From Pyrus communis (lineage: Eukaryota; Streptophyta; Magnoliopsida; Rosales; Rosaceae), in NCBI RefSeq assembly GCF_963583255.1, contig NC_084813.1:869001-933000 (forward strand): 64,000 nucleotides of DNA, given 5' to 3'. The position numbers and the translations under genes were made by a program. Under the pieces are notes generated by a model. The model saw only the letters and a program-made list of their open reading frames with translations, was not told the DNA's origin and searched no databases. Positions 21,401 through 32,040 of the stretch are shown in pieces (the stretch's first letter is position 1; every line of letters starts with the position of its first letter).

Positions 21401-23202
21401 CGTAAAGCCGAAATAACACCATGTCTTACTCCACTCGGCTCACCCACAAAAGTAACCTCAGGTAATCCAGGACGGTGAAACGTAACTACTTTCCCGTAAC
21501 AATCAATGTTGGCACGATAGAAGTGCAACCAATCATTGCCCAAAATCACATCAAAATCGACAATATCTAACGGGATAAGATCCGCGGGCATAACAACACC
21601 CTCTACTATCACTGGACATCCTGGGTATATACAATCTACAACACATCTCTCTCCTCTAGGCATAGCGAACTCTAAATCGTACCCTAGAGGTGTGGGGCGA
21701 GGTTGCGTTACTTGAGCAAATGTATGAGAAATAACGGAATGTGTAGCTCCACAATCAATTAAGACTCTAGCAAAATAACCAAGAATGTTTAACGTACCCA
21801 TTATCAAGTCCGGGTTGTTCTGAGCATCCTGCAGGGAAATATTGTGAATACGCCCCTGGCCCTGCTGTCGTCCACCGCGACCTCTGCTCGCTTGAACACC
21901 GCGACCTTGAGCTCCACGCCCCTGACTGGGCTGACCCATCTGTCTCGAAGACCCTGCACTACTAGTAGCATTCTCACTCTGCTGATACTGTCCTCCTTGG
22001 TACCATTGAGAACCACCCGTTGGAGCTGGAGGATACGGCATGAAGTTACTGGGATACGGGGGATAACCACCTTGTGAATACGGGTCCTGGGGGTACTGAT
22101 ACGGTCCTGGGGCATAGGGAACAACATCACCCTGATAGTGGTAAGCACCACCTCTACCTGCTTGACCATAATTACTCGGACCCTGGATTTGCCGAATTGG
22201 TGCAGGTGGCGGCATAAAGGTCTGCTGCGGCTTCTGCTGCTGACCCTGGGGAAAATTCACAGCTATATGTCCCATCTGTCCACAAGTGAAACAAACACCG
22301 CTACCACGCCTGCATTCGCCGAAATGTCGGTTATTACATCTACGGCAAAATGGAACTCGGTTTCGACCACCATCACCTTGTCTCTGGCCTCGAGCACCTC
22401 CATAAAACCTACCTCCACGTCCTTGTCCAGAGGCACTGAAACCACCACTAGACGAACTCGAACTGGCACCACCCCTTTTAAAGTTCTGAGTTTGGCGAGG
22501 CCCAAGCGACACTTGACTTTTCCCCTTGTCATCTTTCTTTTCATCACTGTCGCTAGACATATTCTCTGAGTCCTCTACCCTCAATAGTATCTCATAGAAC
22601 TCCTGGTAGGACTCACAGTGAGTAGTAGTCGCCATAGAACGCCATCTCTTTCTAGTGCCCAAGCGAAAACGACGAAGCATCTCCGCCGGATTACCAGCGA
22701 CATCAGGATAATAACGAGACAAATCAGTGAACTTACGATAGTACTCGTTAGCCGTCATCTTTCGCTGTTTCAATTCAGTGAATTCCTGTTTCTTACGGTC
22801 GATATACTCAGGGGGTACAAATCTCCTTTGAAACACGTCCTTGAAAACATTCCAATCGGTCCTCTGAGCTGGAGTCAACCTACGAAGTTCTTGTTCCCAC
22901 CAAGCTGCAGACTCCATCTCCAGAAACCAAGAGGTTGTCTCAACCCACCTTTCCATCGGAAGGTTCCCCTGGTTATGTAACACACGGAAAGTCTTCTCTA
23001 TGTGTTCCAACCAACGTTCTGCGCCTTCGTGACCCTCATTACCTTTAAACTTATCCAACTTCAGGTTATACATAGTCTCCAGAGGAGTCCTCTGGGGAGG
23101 GCGCATCACTGTTTGAAGGGCTGTAGCAATCACTTCCCCCAACTGAGTAAGATCAGGGAAACTAGACTCATCTGAGCGACGTGGTTCCCGACGAGGCGGC
23201 AT
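18406..23202 (-). CDS. Chromovirus Gag-Pol polyprotein
   Basis: 1598 aa from the ATG at 23202 (MPPRREPRR). The frame extends 7 codons upstream only to a non-ATG codon. Gag occupies roughly residues 1-470, with a second CCHC knuckle starting CFTCGQMGH at C304. Protease is at DCGATHS (D483), RT at about 660-840, RNase H with its first Asp near residue 966, the integrase zinc site at about 1178-1225, and the integrase core with Asp near 1250 and 1314 and Glu near 1351. A chromodomain-like tail lies at about 1545-1590 (WETEERM). Two residues deviate. The RT active-site motif reads FIDN (N820) where the family has FIDD. The last ligand of the zinc knuckle is Phe317 instead of Cys. Integrase and RNase H acidic residues look intact. 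The element copies RNA to DNA and integrates it, but this copy is probably defective. Confidence 0.96.
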   Translation of the reverse strand: MPPRREPRRSDESSFPDLTQLGEVIATALQTVMRPPQRTPLETMYNLKLDKFKGNEGHEGAERWLEHIEKTFRVLHNQGNLPMERWVETTSWFLEMESAAWWEQELRRLTPAQRTDWNVFKDVFQRRFVPPEYIDRKKQEFTELKQRKMTANEYYRKFTDLSRYYPDVAGNPAEMLRRFRLGTRKRWRSMATTTHCESYQEFYEILLRVEDSENMSSDSDEKKDDKGKSQVSLGPRQTQNFKRGGASSSSSSGGFSASGQGRGGRFYGGARGQRQGDGGRNRVPFCRRCNNRHFGECRRGSGVCFTCGQMGHIAVNFPQGQQQKPQQTFMPPPAPIRQIQGPSNYGQAGRGGAYHYQGDVVPYAPGPYQYPQDPYSQGGYPPYPSNFMPYPPAPTGGSQWYQGGQYQQSENATSSAGSSRQMGQPSQGRGAQGRGVQASRGRGGRQQGQGRIHNISLQDAQNNPDLIMGTLNILGYFARVLIDCGATHSVISHTFAQVTQPRPTPLGYDLEFAMPRGERCVVDCIYPGCPVIVEGVVMPADLIPLDIVDFDVILGNDWLHFYRANIDCYGKVVTFHRPGLPEVTFVGEPSGVRHGVISALRAKKLLTKGCQGYLAHVVLEEAVPSRIEDVRVVRHFPDVFPEDLPGLPPDRDVDFTIELLPGTNPISLTPYRMAPAELRELKVQLQELVDKGFIQPSISPWGAPVLFVKKKDGTLRLCIDYRQLNRVTIKNRYPLPRIDDLFDQLRGACVFSKIDLRSGYYQLKISRDDVPKTAFRTRYGHYEFLVMPFGLTNAPAAFMDLMNRVFQPYLDRFVIVFIDNILVYSKSKAEHVRHLTLVLKRLREHQLYAKFSKCQFWLDQVAFLGHIISAQGILVDPQKVAAVENWEQPRTVTEVRSFIGLAGYYRRFVKDFSVIALPLTRLTRKDVKFEWNDKCEQSFQQLKHCLTNAPVLALPDDSGDFEVYSDASLNGLGCVLMQHGRVIAYASRQLKTHEMNYPTHDLELAAIIFALKLWRHYLYGEKCRIFTDHKSLQYLFTQKELNLRQRRWLELLSDYDCTIDYHPGRANVVADALSRKSHGRINALYASRIPLLVDLRTTGVRLEAEDREVALLANFQVRPILVDRVLEAQVADEQIQELIRARDQGRRRDLRVRDSDGMLMLEGRMFVPSNAELKKEILDEAHISAYAMHPGATKMYHTIRPFYYWPGMKREIAEYVSRCAVCQQVKAERKKPFGLSQPLPVPEWKWENITMDFVYKLPRTHNGFDGIWVIVDRLTKSAHFIPVREKYSLSRLAELFISKVVKYHGVPVSIVSDRDPRFTSKFWVAFQEALGTRLLYSTAYHPQTDGQSERTIQTLEDMLRASVLQFSDAWHQRLDLMEFAYNNSFHSSIGMASFEALYGRSCRTPLCWSEVGERVLVGPEIVEETTQNVQVIRSNLKAAQDRQKSLADRHATDRTYEVGDWVFLKLSPWRGVVRFGKKGKLSPRYIGPYIVTEKVGEVAYRLELPPELAKVHNVFHVSMLRHYVADPLHVIPPQPLEINPDLTYDEEPLTILDWKEKVLRNKTVNLVKVLWRSHSVEEATWETEERMRDLYPRLFFDY
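20743..20745 (-). other. Substituted catalytic codon in reverse transcriptase (Asp to Asn)
   Basis: The minus-strand codon is AAT within GTC TTC ATT GAC AAT ATT. The family codon for Asp (GAT) would make plus-strand position 20745 a C in a CpG. The observed T fits deamination of a methylated CpG. Confidence 0.85.
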
Positions 23203-23264
23203 GATTCTGACAGAAGACACCAACTATTAGAATACTCACAAAGACACAGGACTGCCAAACCTAG

Positions 23265-23276
23265 GCTCTGATACCA
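23265..23276 (-). other. Primer binding site of the chromovirus
   Basis: TGGTATCAGAGC on the minus strand, 3 bp from the LTR end. It is complementary to initiator-Met tRNA. Confidence 0.92.
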
Positions 23277-23279
23277 AGC

Positions 23280-25562
23280 TGACACACCCCGACCGAGATC
23301 AGGGCGTGCTGGCCGTCACGCGAAGGTGACGTAACCATGTGCGCGTGCGGAAGCTAATGAGAAGGTAATATAAAAGTACGAATAATTAAAAACCTAATAA
23401 CATACAAAGTACTAGTGTAAGTGAGACACAATTCAGAGCAAGTCTACAACAGTCCAAAAGGAAAGATACGAGATATGTACACCCGAAGGTGACCCTACAA
23501 TGGTGAATGTCTGTCAGAAATGCCGGGACGCCCTCTGGGATAAACCACTGAACTCGCTAGACCACTAGAACCTGGAGGGGCGCAAAACAAAAGCGTGAGT
23601 GGGCAAAAACAAAGTTCTTTGAAAACTCTTTAGCAAAATACATTCTAACCCCTCGCCGTAAAACCTGTATACTTCCCAGAAAATGAACATATATACGTAT
23701 GTATAGATATGTCAATCATGCTCCATGATATGCCATTCATGCTCGAGAATATGCCATTCATGCTTGAGAATATGCCACAACAAAATCTCATAATCAAATA
23801 TAAATGCTCAAGCGTAATTCACATCAATAACATAATCTGGCAGCCGGGAGTCACCTAACGTGACATGTACCGCTGCATATAGAGCTCCACGCTCAACTCA
23901 ATCACTGAATCTGCACACGAGTCGGAACCACCTAACGTGGTCTGCACGACAAGCTGGGTGTAATATATACGTATGCTCTAGTGCTACGATCACGTGAAGC
24001 TGTGCGATAAATCGCGGGTCACCTACAAGTCGGAACCACCTAATGTGATCTCTACGACAGGCTTGCACCTAACTTGGATCCAAGACGAGCATGCGGTGCT
24101 GGTGAACATACACGTGAAGGCTGTGCCCTGGCCCTGGACGGGAGCACTAACACCGGGGGTGCAGATTATGAGCTCTCTAAGCATTTCAACTACTATTGCA
24201 TAATAAACAGGAATGTATAACCACCTGAATACCGCTTACCTGGCACTTACCTGTGCATCCACAGCACCAAATACACAGGTATATATGTATGTATGTCACC
24301 AATAATACATGCAATGATGCGTAAACAACATTCATATAATGCATGGCATAAAACAATAACCTTTTCTATTTAATTTCTGGGAATTAATATGTATATAGGT
24401 ATATACGGAAAACAAAAGCCCACTCACTGATAATTAGAAGGGTCGTAGCCCCCCTGCCTCGAGTGTGTACGCTCGTCTTCGGAAAACGAATCACCTATAC
24501 GCGACAAAGTTACGAAAACATTAATTTAAAAGCACCTAAGCAACTTCTCGTAATAACTTCTCATACATTGCTCAATTTGGACAATTGAATATACCAACGT
24601 GACCTACACAACCTCAGGATCACACCCATATTTTTAGAAAAAATTTTGGACCACGCACGCGCCCCCACGCGCCTGACCCCGCACGGACCTACGCGCCCCC
24701 ACGCGCGGCCCACGTGCACTGCACACTGACGGCGTCAACAGACGCCGTCAGGAATATTCCGTTAACTGACGGAATATTCCGTCAAATCTAACCAGATTCC
24801 GTCCACTGCCGTTAGGAATATTCCGTTAGACTTAACGGAATATTCTTCTTTCTTCTCCGGCGAACCTCCGGCGCCGGCGACGGCGCCGGAAAACTGGGTA
24901 ATTTTCAAACCTTGTTTTCTCCTTCGTTTTTCAACCAAATTTCACGTTCTTTATACCAAAATGAAGCCTAGGACTAGTAGAACAACGTTAGACTAGTTTT
25001 AAGGCCTAAAAATTAAAGAATCTCACCTGCAACAACGATCCAAGTTCGGCCAACTTTGCACAGGACGATCCCGACGTCCAAACTCACCCAACGAACCACT
25101 CCGAGGCTCCTTGGGACCTCACAAACACATCTACAAGCTTAGAATCTCCTAAAACAAGCTAGATTAGGTTTGCATGAACAGTGCAATAATCGGACCTCGT
25201 TGAAACGACGTGAAAACAACGATATCCTTACCTGAAAATGGCACCTTTGAACTCCTCTCAGCTCCACGAACACGATGGTGGTCTTGGTTTCTTGTTTGGT
25301 GAAGATTTGATTAGGTTTGTATGTGTGTCCGTGTGTAGAGGAAGAAGGAGAAGGTGAACTCGGGGAGGAAGAGAGAGAGAGAGAGAGACAGAGAGACAAA
25401 GAGTGAGGGAATGAGGGAGAGAATCCCGGGAGAAAAGAGAGTGTATGAGTGTGTGTGGTCCCACCACATCACACAACACAAAACTAATCGTACACGAACG
25501 AACTAGGGGTAATAACGTAAATTTAAATGTACGTTTCTTTAGTTTCGGAACGGGATGTTACA
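23280..25562 (-). repeat. 5' LTR of the chromovirus
   Basis: 2283 bp, practically identical to 16069-18349. The extra 2 bp are in the GA microsatellite and the single substitution is at 24278. A TATA-like TATAAAG on the minus strand near 24953 (GGTATAAAGAACG) and AT-rich TATATAC words near 24395-24412 are alternative promoter candidates. Confidence 0.97.
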
Positions 25563-25769
25563 TCTCATCTACTAAATATACGTCAAAATAATAATCTATA
25601 TTGAAATTGAGTAGGCTATAAGCATGAGTTTACAAAAGAATAGATCTATTCACAAACCCATTTTACTTCCAACACAGCCTTATTAATATTTTGTTAGTGA
25701 TGATCTTCAATTTATTCGATCCGAACAACCAACAATTAAAAGAGATGTGTAAGAAGTAAAAATGAGTGC

Positions 25770-26509
25770 ATGGATAGCACTACCCTTACAGAAAACCTCC
25801 TTGGGCTACAACCCACCTTAGCCTTGTGGGTGGCTACGCCATTGATTGAGTGGCACTACAGTCCACTTAAGAGTCAAAGCTCGCTGTGTTGTAAGTTTTT
25901 ATGGAGGATTTGGAAATGCCAGAATAGTATGGTTTTTGAGAAGACCTTGGTCGAGCCTACTGTGGCTTTGGAATTATTGCAGAAACAATGGGGGGAGATT
26001 GAAAGGTGTGAACGGTCTCAGGTGCGGCCTGCTCTCAGTAGCCGACTAGGGGAAGGAGAGAAGGTTTCTGTGAGGTGGGTAAAGCCTCCTTTTAGAACAA
26101 TTAAACTCAATTGCGAGGGAGCTTGGCATAAGGAGACACGAAGGGGTAGATTTGGTTGGGTGGCTCGAGATTTTGCGGGGATCTTTAAGGGAGCAGGAGG
26201 AATGGGGAATGTTTGCTGTGACTCGAGTCTGATGGCGGAAGCGGAGGCGGTGCGAGCAGCTTTGGGGTATGTGTGGAGAGGGGCTTTGGGTGTGTTCAAA
26301 TTGAAACCGATTCTAAGGTCTTCGTGGACATGCTCACATGTGTTATTCAACCCCTCGCTCTTGTAATGGTGCTGATTTGGTGGCAATTTATGTTACACGT
26401 GTTGGGGGGGTGTGGGGGGATGTCATATGTGTGATTGTTTTGAACCGGAGTGGTTATTCAATACTCTGGCAAATGATGTAAGCATTTCAATTCATCTCTA
26501 AAAAAATTC
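25770..26509 (+). pseudogene. 5'-truncated LINE fragment with RNase H-like domain
   Basis: A frame from 25770 to 26366 carries a plant LINE-type C-terminal pattern: WRIWKCQNSMVFEK, then WVKPPFRTIKLNCEGAW and RGRFGWVARDF, then AEAEAVRAAL. These match the RNase H-like domain that follows the LINE reverse transcriptase. Near 26295 the frame is lost: the expected QIETDSKVFVDML continues in another frame. The sequence ends in CATCTCTAAAAAAA at 26509, a poly(A) end. The reverse transcriptase itself is absent, as expected for a 5'-truncated copy. Confidence 0.75.
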
Positions 26510-26528
26510 TACTCTTTGGTAAATTAAA

Positions 26529-26573
26529 AAAAAAGATAAAAGAAAAAAAAAAAATATATATATATATATATAA
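26529..26573. repeat. A-rich tract and AT microsatellite
   Basis: Poly-A interrupted by G, followed by about nine AT repeats. Confidence 0.85.
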
Positions 26574-28074
26574 TCTTTTATGATTTTTTATGTATTTAGA
26601 AATTTTATAATTATTTTCCCTACCCATTAATATACACCATGAGATTGATCTAATGGTTTTTTTTTTTTTCCTCTTTTCCTCCCTCTATTTTTTCATCCCA
26701 AATCGGCTCTGCCCTTTTATAGTCTTATTCCCCACTATGTCTTTCCTTTTTACATATTTTTTGGAAAGAAAAACTAAAAACCTAATTGGGGAAGAACGAC
26801 TGCTACATGGTGAAGGGAGAAGAAAATGAGCAGGGAAGAAAAAAGGAAAAAAAAACATGTGCCATTCGATGAATCTAACTGTATATATTAATTAGAAAAT
26901 AAATTAATTTATACTATTAGAAAGCCAGAAGTCAATTTTGATGTCTCAAGGTTTCACCAAAAATAATTGTACAACAATGCCCTTGAAACAAAAAAATACA
27001 TTAGCTGAAAAGAAATACAGAAATTTTTTTACTAAGGGTAGTTTTGTAAGAAAAAGTAATAATTAAAAGAGATTAAACATAAGGAAAATAAGAAAAGAAA
27101 TTAAACATGCAAAAAGGAAACATGATCGTATAGGACTCCAAATAAACTAGTGCAATGGAGAAGATAAAATAACTCCCAAGAACTCGCAAATGTACATTGA
27201 GTATTCCACAAATCCAAAGGAGGAGGGAAGAAGCTTCGTCCCTACCACTTCAAATGGTTTGGGTAAATTTTAAAAATTATAAGTGGGATTTGTTTCTCTC
27301 CCTTATCACTCATTCTATGTTTTTGGTTTTTATTAACTTTGGTCGTTTTATTGCAGGAAAACTAAGTTAGAACTTAGATTAATTTGTTCATGTGCAATTG
27401 GTTATTTTTTTTCCTCTATTTTTTTAGTATGATGAGTTTGAATTGACGTGAACTTTTGTGTTTGGAAGGTGAATTTTGGTTGAGATAGAATTGGGAACGC
27501 AAGTTGATCATGGGTTACTTTGAATTCAGATATTTAGCATGTAATCAGGTAATTTCTGTGGACATACTCTTTCTTCCAACTTCTGAAGTTCGATCAGCAT
27601 GTGTAAACTATTGATAAAACCATTCGTTGGTTACATATTAAGGAAAATTAATGAAAATGGCTTGAAAACTTTGAGTTTTAACGATAAAGACAAAATAAAA
27701 GGTAGAGTAAATAGTACCAGAATTGACTTTTTAGTGTAAAAATGTGATTTTTCATTCAAATGAACAGTATCATAAACTTTTCATTAAAGTTCCTTATATT
27801 ATATGAATACCTTCAAGAGAGAATATAAATTATAGTTTTATTCTCTCCTTTTGCACTATGGACATTATTAATTGTTTATCAGCACGTCATTGCTTCAACA
27901 ATTAGAATTCTCTTTAAAATCTTTACCTCCCTGTCAAATTTTGGTGTTTAGTCTGTGAGAAATATGATGGTTTACTTAAAGAAGTTAATATATGTTCAGA
28001 TTTATCTACATTTTGATTGAAGTAGGGACATCATAGTTCATGGCTCCACAACTGTACGAGGAGGCAAATTACAG

Positions 28075-28186
28075 TAGTCGAAGAGTGTTTGAAAAATAGA
28101 TGCGAGGGAGCAAATGAGTTTGGGATTTCAAAGAACTACTACAATTGGTGGATGTGTTTTACTTATCGTACAAAGCTTTCAGAGAG
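28075..28186 (+). pseudogene. Orphan exon-like segment
   Basis: 112 bp bounded by AATTACAG and AGAG/GTAAGT, open in one frame. It encodes EECLKNRCEGANEFGISKNY and continues YNWWMCFTYRTKLSE. The composition is protein-like but I do not recognise the family. There is no start codon or obvious gene around it, so it is most likely a captured or decayed fragment. Confidence 0.3.
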
Positions 28187-29829
28187 GTAAGTAAAGCCAA
28201 TTAATTCTGACTATTACTTCTAATGTAAAGTCACAGAATAAATAAAATGATATGTTGTTTGTAGTCACAAAAGTTTTTAAATTCGCGCGTAGCGCATTAT
28301 AATAAAAGAAAGTCCTCTCACATGAGGGAAAGCGCAGGCAAAAAGCCAGAACCCTACCTTTGAGAGTTACCAGGCCTTGAATGGATGAATTGTGGGTAAA
28401 CAATGTCTTTGTTTTTTTACAAATTCCATTTGTTTCTCTTTTTAAGTTAATCATTTCTTTTGTGTTTGAAGGACTTAAGTTAATTGTTTTGGAATTCTAA
28501 TATTAGAAAGTTATAAGTTAAGTTTAGTGTCTCAAGACTTCACCAAAAATATTGGACTATAAAACCCCTCAAACAAAGAAATTTAACTCGCATGATTTAC
28601 TGTTAAAAATATAGATAAAGGATATAAATGTCCAAATAAAAATAAAATAAACAAAAGCAGAAAACACAGGAAATAAAAAATAAACTAAAAGGAAAAAAAA
28701 ATGGAAACACGAACGTGAAGGAACCCACGTTGCAGACTAGCGGTTCCAGTTCACTTGATTGTTGCAACCTATATAACTATTGCATACGCACTCATTAACT
28801 ACATAAGAAATTAAAAACCTACCCAGTTGGTAAGCCATTTGATTCTCATGTTGGATTTTTTGGTTTATCTCTCTATCTTTCAAAGTTTTCTCCACATATA
28901 TGTTCTCGAATGTAAAGTCAATTCCTTCTCTCCTTCTTTAATTTGGCAGATGTGGTTTTCAATTTGATTCTCCACCCAAGACAGAGAGTCCGTGTGTAAA
29001 GAGAGAAGGCAAAGAGGGTCTGGCATTTGGACGGCGACGATTGAGTTGCTGCTGCTACTAAAAAAATGGATTGCAACATGGACAAGTACATATAAATACC
29101 CCTTCTCATTCTTTCTATCATTTTAGCTTCTGGGTACTTTCGGATGTGGGTTTTTTGCTTTCTGATTTACTTGGTGGTTCATTGTTTTGTATTTTTAGCA
29201 TAATTTTTTCTACTGTATGGCTTAAAGCAAAATGCCTAAATGCGGATTATCATATTCTACTAATTTAACTTAATATTTTATGTAGTTGAGTTGCTGCTTG
29301 AGTATCATTAAAGTAAGAAAATAGTGCTGCTATAGCGTAAGAAGAGAGAAGAGAAACAGTTGAGTCATCCTCTTCTTGTTTTAGGTAACATAGTTTCGTC
29401 ACTCTTCATTTTTCCTTATCTCCATGATTTTGTTTTTAATTCATTTATTCTAATATTCATTTTTCGTTCATGGGTAATTATAGTGGACGGAAATGCAAGG
29501 CAAAATTACACCTATTAGGATTTACAAAACTTGGGGCCTGATCCCAAGCTCACAATATGACTGTTTTGAGTTCTTATAGTGATGCACCCTGGATAGTCTC
29601 TTACTATCAATTCCTTTATTCATAGAATAAAAAAAACATGTCAGTGAGGCATAACACTTTGTCTAATTGCATGCTAATCAGTCAGACTTTCTACTGCAGA
29701 GTCAATCCCTTGATAATAGAATGATACCTGTTGAATATACAATTCATTTGTATGATTACCGGAGTTCTAAATCCCTTGCTTATCCTATGCATCATTGACC
29801 TTCTCATTGTATGGATTTTTACTTGACAG

Positions 29830-29951
29830 AATGTGGAGGACGGTTTTAGATGGAGGAACCAAAGTTGTTCTGCAATATCTCAAGGACAAATTGAAATGAC
29901 TAGAAGATTAGAGATGGATACATACATGAGGGAAATTGCAAAAAATTACAG
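29830..29951 (+). pseudogene. Second orphan exon-like segment
   Basis: 122 bp bounded by TTGACAG and TTACAG/GTAGGT. One frame reads NVEDGFRWRNQSCSAISQGQ and runs through to the donor. The frame continuing from the 28075-28186 segment would read MWRTVLDGGTKVVLQYLKDK and then stop. Neither is recognisable. The splice-like borders are the only reason to list it. Confidence 0.25.
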
Positions 29952-30400
29952 GTAGGTTCTTTTTGGTTATTGATTTAAATACATGATCTCTTACCTTTGA
30001 GAAATTTCAATTCGCAAACAAATTTTATTATGTTTTTGAGAATTGGGTATTGCTTTAAGAGTTGACGAAATTAGGTGTGATCAATTGTTGTGGTTAATTG
30101 TGCATGAAAGATGTGTTATAGGTATGCGTCCCTGGATTGCTTTTCGGGTAAAGGAGCTTCTTGGATTCGAACTTTATCTATGGTCTTTTGGAAGGAAGGA
30201 TAATTAGCTTTATATGTTTAGTGCTTTGTTCATGGAGTGAGACTAGGTGATAGGTTTACCAGTACTAGTTTGTTTAGATCCTTGGCGCTATGACTCTTTG
30301 CAACTCCATTTGAAATAAAAAACATGTCCAAAAAAATATGCTAACTGCCAAAGCAATATAGAAGTATAACCCAAATTAATTCCACATTTGTGTATCTTTT

Positions 30401-30472
30401 GGAATTAGCAAGAGTTGTGCCTTATAATGTAAAGGTGGAATTAGCAAGGGTTGTGCCTTATAATGTAAGGGT
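30401..30472. repeat. 36-bp tandem duplication
   Basis: Copies at 30401-30436 and 30437-30472 (GGAATTAGCAAGRGTTGTGC and onward) differ at two positions. Confidence 0.9.
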
Positions 30473-30774
30473 GCAATTATTGTGTGGAGACATTCTGCAG
30501 TATAATTTATATTTGTTATATTTTCTTTAACAATTTTTGTATCTCATGAAAACATGAAAATTAATTTTATCACTCCCTAAATATTGGAACTTATGGACAT
30601 AGAACCAATGCATGTATAACACGTATGAAAGTGCTTTTTTTTTTTTTTTTTTTAACTAAAGAGGTCTTTATGCATGCATAAATATGGAAGGGGAAAAACT
30701 TTATATGCCGCAAGTAGCGCGCCGTGATGTAAAAAAGGTTTTTTGCACGTGCAAGTCACGTGCAGAAAGACTAG

Positions 30775-31178
30775 TTGTAATAATTTCAAAGAAAGGTAGA
30801 TTATGTAAAATTATTTCAAGCTCACTACGTGGCAAATTTTAAATCCCTTGTAGTGCAACTCAAGAAAATTTAGTGACGAACTCTCACATGACAATTCAAC
30901 AATTGCTTTAAATAATTATGTTAATTGACTTAAGGCATGACTTAATTATTTTTACACTTGTCCCCATATCCATTCCTCTTTATTAATCCAAGATTACTAA
31001 TTCACTTAACTCCAACATATTATACCACGCGACATTCACAATGGTCCAACTTGTCTTTTCCACGTTTAAATAAATAATTTTGATCCATTTCCTCCACCTC
31101 TCAATCGCTTTCTGCTGAGTTGTCGTAAAGATGATGATGGACTAAATATATAAATACCACTTGCAATAAAAAGAATTC
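30775..31178. other. Intergenic, no gene recognised
   Basis: AT-rich sequence between the Helitron-like right end and a MITE. Nothing supportable was seen. Confidence 0.4.
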
Positions 31179-31373
31179 GGATCCTCGTTGAATCCTCTTT
31201 GTGATGATTCTAGAGATTTGTGAATTATATTTATTCATTATACATCGTACGCTCATTTTATTTAAAATTAAATAAAAATAGTACCTAACAAAAATTAACC
31301 TCTCGATGTATGATGAACGAACACAATTTACAGATCCTCAAGATCTTCACCAAAAGTATGCAGAGAGGATCAT
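31179..31373. mobile_element. MITE with GGATCCTC-type inverted ends
   Basis: Long imperfect inverted arms. The left arm, GGATCCTCGTTGAATCC through TTCATTATACATCG, mirrors the right arm, which reads GATCCTCTCTGCATAC through TTCATCATACATCG on the other strand. The AT-rich centre ATTTAAAATTAAATAAAAAT is shared with 11082-11135 and is similar to 63314-63330. Confidence 0.6.
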
Positions 31374-31510
31374 GTTGGTAATAAAATAAATAAATAAAAA
31401 ATAGGTCGTGTGAAAAGAGAATAACTTAATTGAAATGAGTTCAACTCGATTATAACAATTCAATCAAATAATATGACATTATTATATATAGAGAGAAAAA
31501 ATAATGCCAC

Positions 31511-32040
31511 TGTTATAGGCATAATTTACTAAACAAATTATGGAGGTCATAGAAAGAAAGATGCGGCACAAAGAGAAAAAGAGAAAGATGTGTAATTGTG
31601 AGGTGTGTGTTATCTCACCCAATTATGTCTTTATTCATAGTAGTAGGGAAAGTTAAATCCTTAGCTAATATGATTACAACTCTAATAGGATAATATCTAA
31701 CCTAAAGGAATATTCCAAGATATCCCTAGATACATTAGGATTTACACAATCACATTCCTAATCAAATAAGACTGCAACACTCCCTCTTGAGTGTGTAAAT
31801 ATTCAACTAAATGGCGCATCAGGTCTTCAGCGATGAAGTAAGTTCAGTTGATGAAGTTGTCAGCACAATGAGCGAATGTGAGTCTCAAATTAACGGAGAA
31901 TGCATAAAAAGTAAAACTCACAAAACCTCGTTATGGTAAAACCCAAGGTGGGAGAAAAACCGATAAACTAAGGAGAAAAGTGAGAAGTTGCATTAAGTTA
32001 AAACTATACGTCTTCTACACCTAAGTGTGCCAAGTCCAAA
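31511..32040 (-). mobile_element. Truncated Copia-like LTR element (3' LTR plus internal stub)
   Basis: 31511-31779 is a 269-bp LTR on the minus strand (TGTTGCAGTC to CCTATAACA). It is preceded on that strand by the purine tract ACTCAAGAGGGAG (31780-31792), the usual Copia 3' junction. The adjoining internal sequence to about 32040 includes CTTGGGTTTTACCATAACG on the minus strand. No 5' LTR is present and the flanking pentamers do not match, so the 5' part was lost. Confidence 0.7.

Larger units (their letters stand above)
16069..25562 (-). mobile_element. Full-length Ty3 chromovirus retrotransposon, recent insertion
   Basis: A 9494-bp element with 2281-bp and 2283-bp LTRs, a 5-bp target duplication TCTCA (16064-16068 and 25563-25567), an initiator-Met primer site and one uninterrupted gag-pol frame on the minus strand. 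By eye the LTRs differ by one substitution (T at 17067, G at 24278) and two bases in a GA microsatellite, so the insertion is very recent. Domain order (protease, RT, RNase H, integrase, C-terminal chromodomain) places it in the chromovirus group, probably Tekay-like. Two lesions, in the Gag zinc knuckle and the RT active site, suggest it cannot transpose by itself. Confidence 0.97.
26870..30774 (+). mobile_element. Possible Helitron with captured exon-like segments (right end clear, left end uncertain)
   Basis: The right end has the Helitron signature: a perfect 7-bp hairpin GCACGTG-CAAGT-CACGTGC (30745-30763), then 7 bases, then CTAG (30771-30774) followed by T. The left end is uncertain. 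Two related sequences (26922-27000 and 28504-28580, both with GTCTCAAG and TTCACCAAAAATA) each follow a TCTAA-type start and may be two Helitron 5' regions, one nested. Two exon-like open segments with good splice borders lie inside. Everything except the right terminus is inference. Confidence 0.4.

Noticed and set aside
23203..23223. Seven-codon N-terminal extension of the chromovirus Gag-Pol
   Set aside because: It begins at TTG, not ATG. MPPRR at 23202 is a typical element start.
29830..29951. A WRKY transcription factor exon (VEDGFRWR looked similar)
   Set aside because: The WRKYGQK heptad and the following zinc-binding residues are absent in all frames.
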